A stretch of DNA of 64,000 nt from an uncultured Clostridium sp. (GCA_937885015.1 CALAAS010000026.1:1-64000); one strand, 5' to 3'; positions 16,101 through 25,190 are shown, numbered from the stretch's first letter. Notes: generated by a model from the letters alone, not told the origin. A program made the numbers and translations.

Positions 16101-18485
16101 TCAACCGCAGCTGCAGCCATACAGGGATTTCTGCTCCGTTCTTCCGATAATCTCATCCTGTACATCCCGGCCAAGCTCCGTAAAGTACGCTGTATATCCG
16201 GCCACGCGAACGAGAAGTCCCCGGTAATCATCCGGTTTTTGCTGGGCAGCCAGAAGAGTTTCCCGATTGATTACGTTAAACTGCACATGGAAAATACCGA
16301 GGCTGCACATACTCTTTAAGAGCGCCATCATCTGCATAATCCCATTCTCGCTCTCCAGCATCTCCGGCTCCACTTTCATATTCAAAAGTGTCCCCTGTAC
16401 AAACCGGGCATGGGGAAGGTGGGACACGGATTTCAGCACAGCGCCCGGGCCGTTGACATCGGTGCCGCCGTTGGGACTGACTCCGTCTGCCAGTGGTTTC
16501 CAGGCATTTCTTCCGTAGGGAAGTGCGCCCACCTCCAGACCAAATGGCGTATTTCCGGAAACCGGAAGGATACCGGGAGTCATGGTGCCAAATTTGCTCT
16601 TATAACTCTCGATCTCGTCTGCAATAAAGGTAAACATCTCCCCTGCGATGTCATCCACCATCTCATTGTCATTGCCGTATTTCGGTGCGTTTTTGCAGAG
16701 TTCCTGCACCTCTTCATATCCTTCAAAATCATGATCCAGCGCCTTTGCCATGGTGTCCATGGATACCTGGCCCGTCTCATACACCAGCTGCTTGACAGCC
16801 GCCATACTGTTGATCAGATCTGCCACCCCGATCATGATGATCCCATTTCCGCTGTTATACTTCGCGCCGCCCCAGGCATAATCGCTGCAGGACTCAATAC
16901 AGTCTCTGAAAGACAGGGAGAGAGCCGGAACAATCCGGTCCATGCACACATTGTCAATCACGTGGCTGCCCTTGACAACTGCACGGACTGCATAGCGAAT
17001 CTGTTCTTTTACTGCCTCCTTGAAGGCCTCGTAATCCGTCAGAGATCTTGGGTCACCAGTCTCCACCGACACCTTTTTCCCACTCTTGCGGTTCACACCA
17101 TTGGTCATGACAAATTCAATCATGCCGCCCAGGTTAATATCTGCCAGAGCGGTGTAATGGCGCAGTCTTCCCTCCAGATTCGTCTCCACACAACCACAGG
17201 GGTTCCAGTCAAGGGCCTCCCGCAGCGGAATCCCCTTGTTCATTACCATGCGGATGCCAACATCGTCATTGTGAAATGCCGGGAAACCGGTGCCAAGGCG
17301 AATCAGCTCCACCACTTTTCTCAGGAAAGAGTTGGGATTCTTGGCCATGCTGTAGCGAACCGACAGCGACGGCTGGTACAGGCGCACGTCCATAGTTGCC
17401 TGAAGAATCAAATAGGACAGTTCATTGACCGCATCGCGCCCCTCTGTCGTCACACCGCCCACGCAGACATTCTGGAACATAGGGTAACCGGCTGCAAATT
17501 CCGCCGTCTCCGCATCCTGGAACAGGCAGGGTTCTGAAAATTTGATCCACAGGCAGTCCAGAAGCTCCTGTGCCTCCTCCTTCGTCATAACTCCCGCTTC
17601 CAGATCCTTCTTATAATAAGGATATAAATACTGATCCATGCGCCCCGGATTATAGCTGGCCGCATTCTGCTCCATGAAGATACTGATCTGGTACAGGTAG
17701 AGGGACTGAAGAGCCTCCCGGAAGGTGCGGGCCGGATAGCGCGGTACACGGTGGCAGGTCTCTGCAATCGTAAAAAGCTCCGCCCTCCTCGTCTCATCTT
17801 TTTCCTCCTCTGCCAGTCTGGCTGCCTCGTCACCGTAACGATCTGCCAGCGTACAGATCCCCTCTGCTGAAATCAGCATGGAATTCAAATAATCTTTTTT
17901 CTCAATATCTCCCGGAACCGTTTCATCCAGACGGGCCATTCTGTCACGGATGGTCTCGCAGATGCTCTCGATTCCCTCTTCAATGATCTGTCGATAACCG
18001 GCTGTAGTCTCACCCCAGCCACGGACAGCCTTCCGGTTAATATAAACCTGACCAGCATCCCGAAGCTCTCTGCAGTCCTCTGGAATCTGTTTTAACCAGG
18101 CCTCATAGGTAGAACGGCCTTCCCAGTATGGTTTGATTTCCTTTAAAAATAATTCCCGATCTTCCGGGCGGAGATAGAAGGGATCGTATTTTCTCGTTCC
18201 AATGGTATCCAGTTCCTCGTCCAAAATAGACCAGCAGGTATCTGCACAGAGAATACCCCCCCGCATCTTGCTGCCAGAACATCCCACAATCAGCTCCTGA
18301 TCCCAGATTTTGACAGTTTTTTCCTGACACTGGCGGCGAAACGCTTTGGCCTTGCGGATACAGAGAGGCTCTCCTCCCGTCTCCTTAAAGCTGTCTGTCA
18401 AAATTTTTGCATTTTCCAGATCCATCTCCGGCGTCGTGTGAACCACACGATTTTTCATATATTCGATTCGGTCCATATAATTCAT
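16101..18485 (-). CDS. Glycyl radical enzyme of unknown substrate (PFL-like)
   Basis: A 794-residue glycyl radical enzyme. It has the active-site loop NPCGCVETN with the thiyl cysteine at about residue 432, and the C-terminal radical loop RVAGYTAYF with glycine near 763, followed by the conserved DEIIGRTEQ. The GCVET form resembles hydroxyproline dehydratase and dehydratase relatives. From memory of HypD, however, its histidine (in a PGH motif) and the aspartate before PGRLDQ are not matched here (GWGE and SYNPGRMDQ). The protein ends in an unusual extra tail, SLYGCSCG. No radical-SAM activase is adjacent. The start at 18485 has AAGGAAGGA seven bases before it. Substrate is unknown. Confidence 0.93.
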   Translation of the reverse strand: MNYMDRIEYMKNRVVHTTPEMDLENAKILTDSFKETGGEPLCIRKAKAFRRQCQEKTVKIWDQELIVGCSGSKMRGGILCADTCWSILDEELDTIGTRKYDPFYLRPEDRELFLKEIKPYWEGRSTYEAWLKQIPEDCRELRDAGQVYINRKAVRGWGETTAGYRQIIEEGIESICETIRDRMARLDETVPGDIEKKDYLNSMLISAEGICTLADRYGDEAARLAEEEKDETRRAELFTIAETCHRVPRYPARTFREALQSLYLYQISIFMEQNAASYNPGRMDQYLYPYYKKDLEAGVMTKEEAQELLDCLWIKFSEPCLFQDAETAEFAAGYPMFQNVCVGGVTTEGRDAVNELSYLILQATMDVRLYQPSLSVRYSMAKNPNSFLRKVVELIRLGTGFPAFHNDDVGIRMVMNKGIPLREALDWNPCGCVETNLEGRLRHYTALADINLGGMIEFVMTNGVNRKSGKKVSVETGDPRSLTDYEAFKEAVKEQIRYAVRAVVKGSHVIDNVCMDRIVPALSLSFRDCIESCSDYAWGGAKYNSGNGIIMIGVADLINSMAAVKQLVYETGQVSMDTMAKALDHDFEGYEEVQELCKNAPKYGNDNEMVDDIAGEMFTFIADEIESYKSKFGTMTPGILPVSGNTPFGLEVGALPYGRNAWKPLADGVSPNGGTDVNGPGAVLKSVSHLPHARFVQGTLLNMKVEPEMLESENGIMQMMALLKSMCSLGIFHVQFNVINRETLLAAQQKPDDYRGLLVRVAGYTAYFTELGRDVQDEIIGRTEQKSLYGCSCG

Positions 18486-18597
18486 TGCCTTATCCTTCCT
18501 TTCGATCATTTCCCTCGATTGTTCCTCTGATATATTCCTATTCTATCCCGAATCCTCCGGAGCCGCTATGAATACATTGACCGAAAATATGAAAATC

Positions 18598-19554
18598 TTA
18601 ACATTTTTTATTCCGATACTCCTTTGGTGTCATACCGGTTTTCTTTTTAAAATACTGAATAAAATGACTGGCATCGCTGAATCCCGTCTCAGCCGCCACC
18701 TCTGTCACAGAATACTCGCTGGTATTTAAAAGCTCCATGGCCTGTGTCACTCGATAACTCAGCAGATACTGCCCGGGACTTTCCCGTACCATTTCCCGAA
18801 AGCACCGGCAGCACTCTCCCTCGCTTACGCTGGCTGCCGCTGCGATTTCCCCCAGCTTCAGCGGATTCATATAATTTGCGTGGATAAAGGAAATCATGGC
18901 GCGGATCCGCTCCTGCTTCCGGACGCTTCCGGTGGAGGCATCCTGAAGGGGATCCATGTGGCAGATCATCTCATACCATATCTCTGTAATCAAAAGAGCG
19001 CAGCGGTATTCCAGGCGGGGAACCTCCTTGTTACAGGCGGCCATATCCTCCATCCTCTCCATAAGCTCCCAAAGCTTCCGGATACTCTTCTCCTGCCAGT
19101 CTATCTCCTTTTTAAACACCAGCACCGGAAAAGCATAATTCCCTGTTACCGGAAGCACATCATCCTGCTCCATCCGGCTTCCCGCAAAAAAACCCAGCAT
19201 TTTGTCGGGAAAATTGAAGCTGACGTACGTGCCGTTTTCCGGAAGCTCCGTTGTGATATGAAGGAAATTCCGGTTTATGAAAATGGCATCGCCCTCCCGC
19301 AGCCGATATACCACACCATTTACCTGGATTCCCAGAGTTCCGGAGGTAACCAGTGTAAACTGCAGCTCTTCATGCCAGTGAAGATCCAGGTATCCGCGCC
19401 CCCTTGGAACGATTTTCTCTTTCGTCACCACATACATTCCCACCGGAAACGCGCTGTCCCGGTACTGGTTGATCTCATGGAGGTCCCGGCTCTGCGCCGT
19501 ATTCTGCCCCGGCTCATCCAAAATCCCCGTTTTTTCCTGCCCTACAAAAGACAT
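18598..19554 (-). CDS. AraC-family transcriptional regulator
   Basis: A 318-residue regulator with an N-terminal cupin sensor (LHWHEELQFTLVTSGTLGIQVNG, about residues 55-80) and a C-terminal pair of helix-turn-helix motifs (KLGEIAAAASVSEGECCRCF and VTEVAAETGFSDASHFIQYFKKKTG). It probably activates the glycyl radical enzyme gene that starts 112 bases downstream, which fits the poor -35 there. Its start overlaps the stop of the upstream B3/4 gene by 13 bases, so the two are translationally coupled. Confidence 0.93.
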   Translation of the reverse strand: MSFVGQEKTGILDEPGQNTAQSRDLHEINQYRDSAFPVGMYVVTKEKIVPRGRGYLDLHWHEELQFTLVTSGTLGIQVNGVVYRLREGDAIFINRNFLHITTELPENGTYVSFNFPDKMLGFFAGSRMEQDDVLPVTGNYAFPVLVFKKEIDWQEKSIRKLWELMERMEDMAACNKEVPRLEYRCALLITEIWYEMICHMDPLQDASTGSVRKQERIRAMISFIHANYMNPLKLGEIAAAASVSEGECCRCFREMVRESPGQYLLSYRVTQAMELLNTSEYSVTEVAAETGFSDASHFIQYFKKKTGMTPKEYRNKKC

Positions 19555-20249
19555 GGTTCCCCCTTACCGCCATCCATTTTCCCCGGCCTGACCACATACC
19601 GCCTGATGTTACCGGCTTCTCCGTACTCTTTCAGAAGTTTCTCAAGTCCGGACAGCAGCGCTTCCGCCTCCGAATCCTGCTCCCCGCCAAATCCGTATAC
19701 CACAGTCATGATGTCGCGGTCTCCTGGCTGCAGCATGGCTCTCTGACTGTCGCTGGTGGGATTTCCAAAGGGGCCTTTGTCATCGTACAGCACCGGAAGA
19801 CAGCCAATATTCACACTGCTTTTTCCAATTCCGTCATAATGAGTCCCCTCCGGCGCCCTCTTAAGCTCCACATCTCCCGAAATCCGGTCCACATCATAAG
19901 ATCCCAGGGATAAACCAGTCTCCACAGAAAATAAATTCCCAATATCCACAATGCTGCTGATCCGGTAAAGGCCGTTCTTTTTTGCAACCCGGCGCGACAT
20001 GGCTTCCGCCGAGTTCCGGTACTCCTGCGGCGCCTTTCCCAGAGCCTTATATGCCACCCGGGTAGCCGCAATCTGCGGGCGTTTTGCCACCTGCTCCAGA
20101 CGGTATTCCTGCTCCAGACGGCCAATTTCTGCCTTAAACAGAGCAGAAAATGCCTCTCCGGCCTCCTTTACTTCCGCCTGATAGCGGAGAACCCCCATCC
20201 ACACGCCCGGACACCGGGCAGCCACTTCTTCTGAAATGTATATTTTCAT
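19542..20249 (-). CDS. B3/4 domain protein (PheT-type tRNA-editing domain homologue)
   Basis: A 235-residue stand-alone B3/B4 domain, the fold that in phenylalanyl-tRNA synthetase beta removes mischarged tyrosine. Landmarks are KRPQIAATRVAYKALGKAPQEYRNSAEAM, the VDIGNLFSVETGLSLGSYDVDRISG core, and PSNPTSDS-like FGNPTSDSQRAM followed by a DRDIMTVVYGFGG strand. Stand-alone members are poorly characterised and may edit tRNA or free aminoacyl compounds. The start at 20249 has an AAAGGAC ribosome site. A longer frame to 20336 lacks one. It leads the AraC and glycyl radical enzyme genes. Confidence 0.85.
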   Translation of the reverse strand: MKIYISEEVAARCPGVWMGVLRYQAEVKEAGEAFSALFKAEIGRLEQEYRLEQVAKRPQIAATRVAYKALGKAPQEYRNSAEAMSRRVAKKNGLYRISSIVDIGNLFSVETGLSLGSYDVDRISGDVELKRAPEGTHYDGIGKSSVNIGCLPVLYDDKGPFGNPTSDSQRAMLQPGDRDIMTVVYGFGGEQDSEAEALLSGLEKLLKEYGEAGNIRRYVVRPGKMDGGKGEPCLL

Positions 20250-20317
20250 GTCTCGTCCTTTCTCAACTGAACCAAGAGTTCCGAACAGCTGCTTTTCCTC
20301 ACAGGAAAATCCGGCCA

Positions 20318-20354
20318 GAAAAACAGGCTGCTGCAAATCTTCTCTGCAGCAGCC
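20318..20354 (-). terminator. Intrinsic terminator of the phosphohexomutase gene
   Basis: GGCTGCTGCA (20326-20335) and its perfect complement (20345-20354) form a ten-pair stem, followed on the minus strand by TGTTTTTC. It lies 24 bases past the stop. Confidence 0.85.
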
Positions 20355-20377
20355 CTGAATATTCCCATTACATCCGC

Positions 20378-22060
20378 TTACGCGAACATCGGTTTTAACG
20401 CTTCGGCCAGCTTGTCTTTCTGAGCCTGGGCCTCTGCCAGATCCTTTCCAAGGGTCGTAAAATACGTCTTGATCTTCGGTTCCGTTCCCGACGGGCGAAC
20501 AATCACAGTTGCGCCGCCTTCCAGCGTATAAATCAGCACGTTTGCGGCCGGAAGTCCCGTCTCCTCCGGTTTTTTATAATCTACCGTTTTCACTACCGGA
20601 TAACCGCCAATTTCCTTGGGCGGATCCTGACGAAGCTTCTCCATGATGGAAGCCATCTTGTCCATACCGGAAAGACCCGGGAACTCAAAACTGTCCACCT
20701 TGTTCAGGTAACGGCCATACTGGGCATAAATCTCTTCCATTCGCTGTTTCAGAGAAGAACCGATGCTTCTGTAATAAGCAGCCATCTCGCAAATCAGCAT
20801 AGAGCCGATGATTGCATCCTTGTCCCGCACGTAGGGGCCAGCCAGATAGCCGTAGCTTTCCTCAAAACCGAAAATGAAACGATCCACCTCTCCGGCTGCC
20901 TCCAGCCGGGCAATCTGATCACCGATCCATTTGAAACCGGTCAGGACATTCCGCATTTCCACCCCATAATGAGCCGCAATGGCATCTGCCAGCGGTGTGG
21001 AAACGATGGATTTGACTGCCACCGCCTTTTCCGGCATCGTGCCGTTTTCAATCCGTCCGGCACAGATATAATCCAGAAGAAGTGCCCCCACCTCATTTCC
21101 CGATACCAGCTCATAAGAGCCATCCGGGCATTTCATTGCGATACCGACACGGTCTGCATCCGGATCGGTTGCCAACATCAGATCCGCGCCCTCTTTTTTC
21201 GCCAGTTCCAGTCCCAGACGAAGCGCCTCGAAAATCTCCGGGTTGGGATAGGGACAGGTGGGGAAATTGCCGTCGGGGTATTTCTGTTCTGGGACAATCG
21301 TCACATCATCAATGCCAATATCCGTCAGCACGCGCATCACCGGCACCAGACCGGATCCATTTAACGGTGAATACACCAGCTTCAGGCCAGCCGTCCGGCA
21401 CAGGCCCGGGCGCACGCTGCGGGCCTTGATGGCATCGTAAAGCGCCTCCTTACAATCATCTCCCACGTATTCAATCAAGCCTGCCTTCCGGCCTTCTTCA
21501 AAGTCCATCAGGACTGCACCGGTCAGAATATCGGTTTTCTGAATCTCCGCGTACACCACATCTGCCGCCTCGTCCGTCATCTGGCATCCATCCGGGCCAT
21601 AGGCCTTATAGCCATTGTATTTCGCTGGATTATGGGATGCCGTAACCATGACACCGGCATTGGCTCCATAATAGCGGGTGGCAAAACTCAGCGCCGGCAC
21701 CGGCATCAGTGCATCATAGATCCGTACTTTGATTCCATTTCCCGCCAGAACTCTGGCCGCTTCTTTTGCGAACACATCGCTGTTGATACGGCTGTCATAA
21801 CTGATGGCAACCAGCTGGCTGCCTCCCTGGGTCTTTACCCAGTTTGCCAGTCCCTGTGTGGCCTGACGAACCACATAAATATTCATCCTGTTGGAGCCGA
21901 CCCCCAGCACGCCGCGAAGTCCTGCCGTCCCAAATTTCAGCGCAACTGCAAAGCGTTCCTTGATTTCTTCCTCATTCCCCTTAATCTCTTCCAGCTCTTT
22001 TTTCAGAGCTGCATCCTCAAGGTCGGCTTCCAGCCAGCGTCTGTAATCATCCATATACAT
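20378..22060 (-). CDS. Phosphoglucomutase/phosphomannomutase
   Basis: An alpha-D-phosphohexomutase that interconverts hexose 1- and 6-phosphates for polysaccharide and glycolipid synthesis. The 560-residue protein has the phosphoserine loop (VMVTASHNPAKYNGYK), the magnesium-binding DPDADRVG loop, the sugar-binding GFEESYGY loop, and the phosphate-binding RPSGTEPKIK loop, in the correct order. Its length and loop sequences resemble PgcA-type enzymes. GGAGG precedes the start codon. The leader carries a promoter and a terminator-like hairpin. Confidence 0.94.
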   Translation of the reverse strand: MYMDDYRRWLEADLEDAALKKELEEIKGNEEEIKERFAVALKFGTAGLRGVLGVGSNRMNIYVVRQATQGLANWVKTQGGSQLVAISYDSRINSDVFAKEAARVLAGNGIKVRIYDALMPVPALSFATRYYGANAGVMVTASHNPAKYNGYKAYGPDGCQMTDEAADVVYAEIQKTDILTGAVLMDFEEGRKAGLIEYVGDDCKEALYDAIKARSVRPGLCRTAGLKLVYSPLNGSGLVPVMRVLTDIGIDDVTIVPEQKYPDGNFPTCPYPNPEIFEALRLGLELAKKEGADLMLATDPDADRVGIAMKCPDGSYELVSGNEVGALLLDYICAGRIENGTMPEKAVAVKSIVSTPLADAIAAHYGVEMRNVLTGFKWIGDQIARLEAAGEVDRFIFGFEESYGYLAGPYVRDKDAIIGSMLICEMAAYYRSIGSSLKQRMEEIYAQYGRYLNKVDSFEFPGLSGMDKMASIMEKLRQDPPKEIGGYPVVKTVDYKKPEETGLPAANVLIYTLEGGATVIVRPSGTEPKIKTYFTTLGKDLAEAQAQKDKLAEALKPMFA

Positions 22061-22101
22061 GTCTTTCTACCTCCTGACAGACCATCCCGGAGACACCGCG
22101 C

Positions 22102-22126
22102 AAAAAAGACAGCCCATACCGGCTGT
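22102..22126 (-). terminator. Terminator-like hairpin in the phosphohexomutase leader
   Basis: ACAGCC and GGCTGT (22121-22126 and 22109-22114 on the plus strand) form a six-pair stem followed on the minus strand by C and six T (22102-22107). It lies between the promoter at 22169-22197 and the start codon at 22060, so it could attenuate transcription. Confidence 0.5.
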
Positions 22127-22168
22127 AAAATCCCATTTCTGTGCTGCGCTCCTTCGTTTTATAGCATA

Positions 22169-22197
22169 ATTATACGCTTTACCGTAAAATTTTACAA
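22169..22197 (-). promoter_or_regulatory. Promoter of the phosphohexomutase gene
   Basis: TTGTAA (22192-22197), 17 bases, TATAAT (22169-22174) on the minus strand. A perfect 12-base palindrome GTAAAATTTTAC (22184-22195) overlaps the -35 box. Confidence 0.65.
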
Positions 22198-22222
22198 TAA
22201 AATTCTTCACCAAAACGTTATA

Positions 22223-22846
22223 TCAGATATTTTTCATTACCGTGCTTTCCACCACATCCGCCACATGCTCGCAGGCATCTGCACATTTTTCCAGGTACAT
22301 GTAAATCTCCCGCCAGGTAATTACTTCCAGCGGATCCTGACAGGTATCATGCAGACGGTACATACAGGCAATAAACAGCTCGTCCGCCTCTTCCTCCAAT
22401 GTATTGATGGCAATCATATGATCCTTCAGGGTTTTCGACTTCCTAAAATCTGCGAATTCCCGCATCATCCTGGCCACCTCATCACAGCAGCGGCATACCA
22501 CATCCGCCATATTAAGGGCATCTGGCCGTATACTTTGAATGCGGTTATAATACATCTTAATTAAGACATCTTCAATTTTATCCGTTACCTCATCCAGATT
22601 CTGACTGACATGAACAATGTCCTCCCGGTCCAACGGCGTAATGAATGCTCTTGCCAGCACATTCATCATCTCATGCTTTTTCACATCTCCCGCATGCTCT
22701 ACCTCGTGCATCCTCTGAAGCTTGTCCGGCAATTCATCCGGATGAAATTCCCTCATGGTTTCCTGCAACAGATGAGCCGCCCGGCATGCCTCGTCCGCAC
22801 ACTCCATCAAATTCTGGAAATAATAGTAATCCTGTTTCTTTGACAT
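22223..22846 (-). CDS. DUF47/PhoU-like accessory protein of Pit transporter
   Basis: A 207-residue all-helical protein of the DUF47 family, structurally PhoU-like. Members are encoded beside Pit phosphate transporters and are thought to modulate them. Repeated acidic helix motifs are visible (EVEHAGDVKKHEMM, NTLEEEADELFI), as in PhoU metal-binding folds. The start at 22846 has GGAGGAAAAAGG upstream. It follows the Pit gene by 39 bases in the same transcript. Confidence 0.88.
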   Translation of the reverse strand: MSKKQDYYYFQNLMECADEACRAAHLLQETMREFHPDELPDKLQRMHEVEHAGDVKKHEMMNVLARAFITPLDREDIVHVSQNLDEVTDKIEDVLIKMYYNRIQSIRPDALNMADVVCRCCDEVARMMREFADFRKSKTLKDHMIAINTLEEEADELFIACMYRLHDTCQDPLEVITWREIYMYLEKCADACEHVADVVESTVMKNI

Positions 22847-22885
22847 CCTTTTTCCTCCAAAATCAAATCGCAACACCGGTCATTT

Positions 22886-23938
22886 CTAAAAAACAGCAAT
22901 AAACAGCTTTGCCATACAGAAGCTGATCAAACCGCATCCTGGAAATGTAAAGATCCATGTCAGCAGCATCTCTTTTACCACACTGAAGCGAATGGCAGAC
23001 AGCCTGCGCACCGCCCCCACTCCCATGATGGCGCTGGTTTTTGTATGGGTAGTTGAAACCGGAATTCCAAAAAGGCTGGAATACAGAAGGCAGAATGCTG
23101 CTGCCAGATCCGCAGAAAAGCCCTGGTATTTCTCCAATTTTACCATATCCATGCCCACAGATTTGATAATCTTTTCTCCGCCCACGCTGGTTCCCGTGGC
23201 CATCATGGCGCTGCACAGAAGCATCAGCCAGACCGGAATCGCAGCCCCGACCACATTCTCCTGTCCTCCAGCAAAAGCAATTCCCAAAAACAAAACTCCG
23301 ATAAACTTCTGACCGTCCTGCGCGCCGTGCATAAAACTCATGGCCGCTGCGCCGAAAATCTGTGCTCCCTTAAAAAAGGCAGATGTTTTTCTGCGGTCCA
23401 TCCGCCGACAGATACACACCACCAGCCGACACACAACCCAGCCGGTTATGAAACCCAGCGCCAGACTCAGCACCAGACCATAGAGCACCTTTACCCACTC
23501 ACCTTTATTGATTCCGCCGATTCCCCCCTGTATGGCAATGGCCGCACCGGAAAGTCCCGCGATCAGACTGTGGCTTTCACTGGTGGGAATGCCGAATACA
23601 GAAGCGCCCACACTGTATACAACGATGGAAAAAAGCGCGGCACAGAGTGCAATCAGAGCCACCCGGGTATCGCCTCCAAAATCCACCATATTGCTGATAG
23701 TAGAAGCAACGGAGCTGTTAATCTGCGTCATGACAAAAACACCGAGAAAGTTAAAAAACGCACTCATCCAGACAGCACTCCGTATACCCATACAACGCGT
23801 TGTCACACAGGTTGCGATGGCATTGGGCGCATCCGTCCAGCCATTTACAAAAATAACGCCCAGCGTCAGAGCCACTGTAATCAGCAAGACAGGGCTGGAC
23901 GTAACGTCTCTCAGAAACATTGCAAATGAAATATCCAT
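22886..23938 (-). CDS. Inorganic phosphate transporter, Pit family
   Basis: A cation-coupled low-affinity phosphate importer of about 350 residues and 10 helices. It has the two homologous signature segments GWTDAPNAIAT near the N-terminus and FMHGAQDGQKFIG in the middle, plus STTHTKTSAIMG at the start of the second half. I prefer the ATG at 23938. A TTG four codons earlier (23950) is nearer the GAGG box and is possible. It is the first gene of the pair with DUF47, the reverse of the common order. Confidence 0.92.
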   Translation of the reverse strand: MDISFAMFLRDVTSSPVLLITVALTLGVIFVNGWTDAPNAIATCVTTRCMGIRSAVWMSAFFNFLGVFVMTQINSSVASTISNMVDFGGDTRVALIALCAALFSIVVYSVGASVFGIPTSESHSLIAGLSGAAIAIQGGIGGINKGEWVKVLYGLVLSLALGFITGWVVCRLVVCICRRMDRRKTSAFFKGAQIFGAAAMSFMHGAQDGQKFIGVLFLGIAFAGGQENVVGAAIPVWLMLLCSAMMATGTSVGGEKIIKSVGMDMVKLEKYQGFSADLAAAFCLLYSSLFGIPVSTTHTKTSAIMGVGAVRRLSAIRFSVVKEMLLTWIFTFPGCGLISFCMAKLFIAVF

Positions 23939-24025
23939 GGGGGTCCGCAATCCTTTCCTCTTTTGTGCCGTATTTATACCTCATTCCTTATTACGGATGC
24001 AACAGTTTCAGTCTATTACAATTTA

Positions 24026-24054
24026 AGTATAAAAACTGCTCCTGGGGAAGTCAA
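24026..24054 (-). promoter_or_regulatory. Promoter of the Pit gene
   Basis: TTGACT (24049-24054), 17 bases, TATACT (24026-24031) on the minus strand. The -35 box overlaps the stop codon of the cotS-like gene (24051-24053). Confidence 0.7.
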
Positions 24055-25028
24055 TAAATTTCCTGCAAAAAACGCATTCTGGCTTCCTGCTGCAGTTCCA
24101 GCGTCTTCAATTTTTCCACATTTCTTCCCGGAATCCACGCCTTCCCCGCATTAAAATAGAAATTCAACTGCTTCCAGTATTTCTCCGGATACAGGAAGAG
24201 ATAATACAGATACTCTTTTTCCACCCGATCCATGGGCCGGATCCGGTCGTATGCCTCCAGAATCCCGGTTCCCAGGCGAAGGTCCCATCCATGTTTTTCC
24301 AACACCTTACGGGTAAAATGGTACAAATCCCCGGCCTGTACCCCCACATGCATACGGTTAAACTCAATTACCGCCATAGATCCCTGGCACATCAGAATAT
24401 GGTGCTGATTCAAATCGCCATGACAGAGGAAACAGGGCGGAGCGCCTTTTTTCTCCACAAGATTTTCCAGTCCCTCTCTGGCCGCCTGCGCCTGCTCATA
24501 AAACATCTGAAAATTTCCGGTTACGCAGAGTTCAAACTCGGCTTTATTACGTTTTTTTCGGATAAAATTGCGTGCCCGGCGCAGCTCCCGGTTATGGCGC
24601 TCCATTTCGGAAACCACTGGCTCCGCCTGAATAGAGCCAAGACTCCATTCCTCTTTTATGGGAATTTCCCGCAGAGCACGATGCAGTCTGGCAATCTGGC
24701 GAACTGCCCGTATTACCTCCTCTTCACTCTGGACACTGCATTCCCGATCCATATACCAGTTTTTTACAATATAATGCCCTCCATCCTCACCGACTGTAAG
24801 AATTTCTCCCTCCCTGTTTCTTAGATACTGATCTACCCGGCAGGCCTCCTGCTTTTCCAGGTAAGCCAACACAGTCTCTTCAAATTCCAGGCGCCGAACG
24901 GTACCCTTGTATTCCCTTAAAAGCTTCACTCCCTGATCGGTTTCGCAGAGCCAGGCACCGCGCCCTCTGCGAAGCGCCTGCACCTCCAGATCATATTTTT
25001 CCAGAACCTCCGTGTTTCTCTCGTTCAA
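24051..25028 (-). CDS. CotS-family spore coat kinase-like protein
   Basis: A 325-residue protein of the CotS/YsxE family, which has an aminoglycoside-phosphotransferase/choline-kinase fold and is laid on the spore coat. It shows FLCHGDLNQHHILM, the Brenner-type catalytic loop with HGD, then AVIEFNRMHVG where kinases carry the metal-binding aspartate (here glutamate/asparagine, so kinase activity is doubtful). I chose a TTG start at 25028. It has GGGAGGGG seven bases upstream, and the product then begins LNERNTEVLEKYDLEV, as in relatives that begin MNER. Longer starts at 25046 or 25178 lack support. A sigma-E-like promoter lies upstream. Confidence 0.85.
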   Translation of the reverse strand: MNERNTEVLEKYDLEVQALRRGRGAWLCETDQGVKLLREYKGTVRRLEFEETVLAYLEKQEACRVDQYLRNREGEILTVGEDGGHYIVKNWYMDRECSVQSEEEVIRAVRQIARLHRALREIPIKEEWSLGSIQAEPVVSEMERHNRELRRARNFIRKKRNKAEFELCVTGNFQMFYEQAQAAREGLENLVEKKGAPPCFLCHGDLNQHHILMCQGSMAVIEFNRMHVGVQAGDLYHFTRKVLEKHGWDLRLGTGILEAYDRIRPMDRVEKEYLYYLFLYPEKYWKQLNFYFNAGKAWIPGRNVEKLKTLELQQEARMRFLQEIY

Positions 25029-25092
25029 TCTTACCCCTCCCGGCATCCTTTTTTCCCTGTGCCGCCCTCGCAGCACCCCTAACGCTACTTCT

Positions 25093-25121
25093 AACGTATG
25101 ACTCCCATTTTCTAAATATGA
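25093..25121 (-). promoter_or_regulatory. Sigma-E-like sporulation promoter of cotS gene
   Basis: On the minus strand TCATATT (25115-25121), 14 bases, CATACGTT (25093-25100). This fits the mother-cell sigma-E pattern KMATATT, 14-15 bases, CATACAMT with two -10 mismatches. It would start transcription about 58 bases before the TTG at 25028. Confidence 0.6.
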
Positions 25122-25161
25122 TGCCCCATCCTGAACTGTTACAATATGATACGGGAAAAGC

Positions 25162-25190
25162 TTGACAACTCCTGCCATTGGGATTATAGT
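25162..25190 (+). promoter_or_regulatory. Promoter of marR-MATE operon
   Basis: TTGACA (25162-25167), 17 bases, TATAGT (25185-25190). It lies in the 285-base gap between the divergent cotS and marR genes, about 120 bases before the marR start. Confidence 0.75.
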
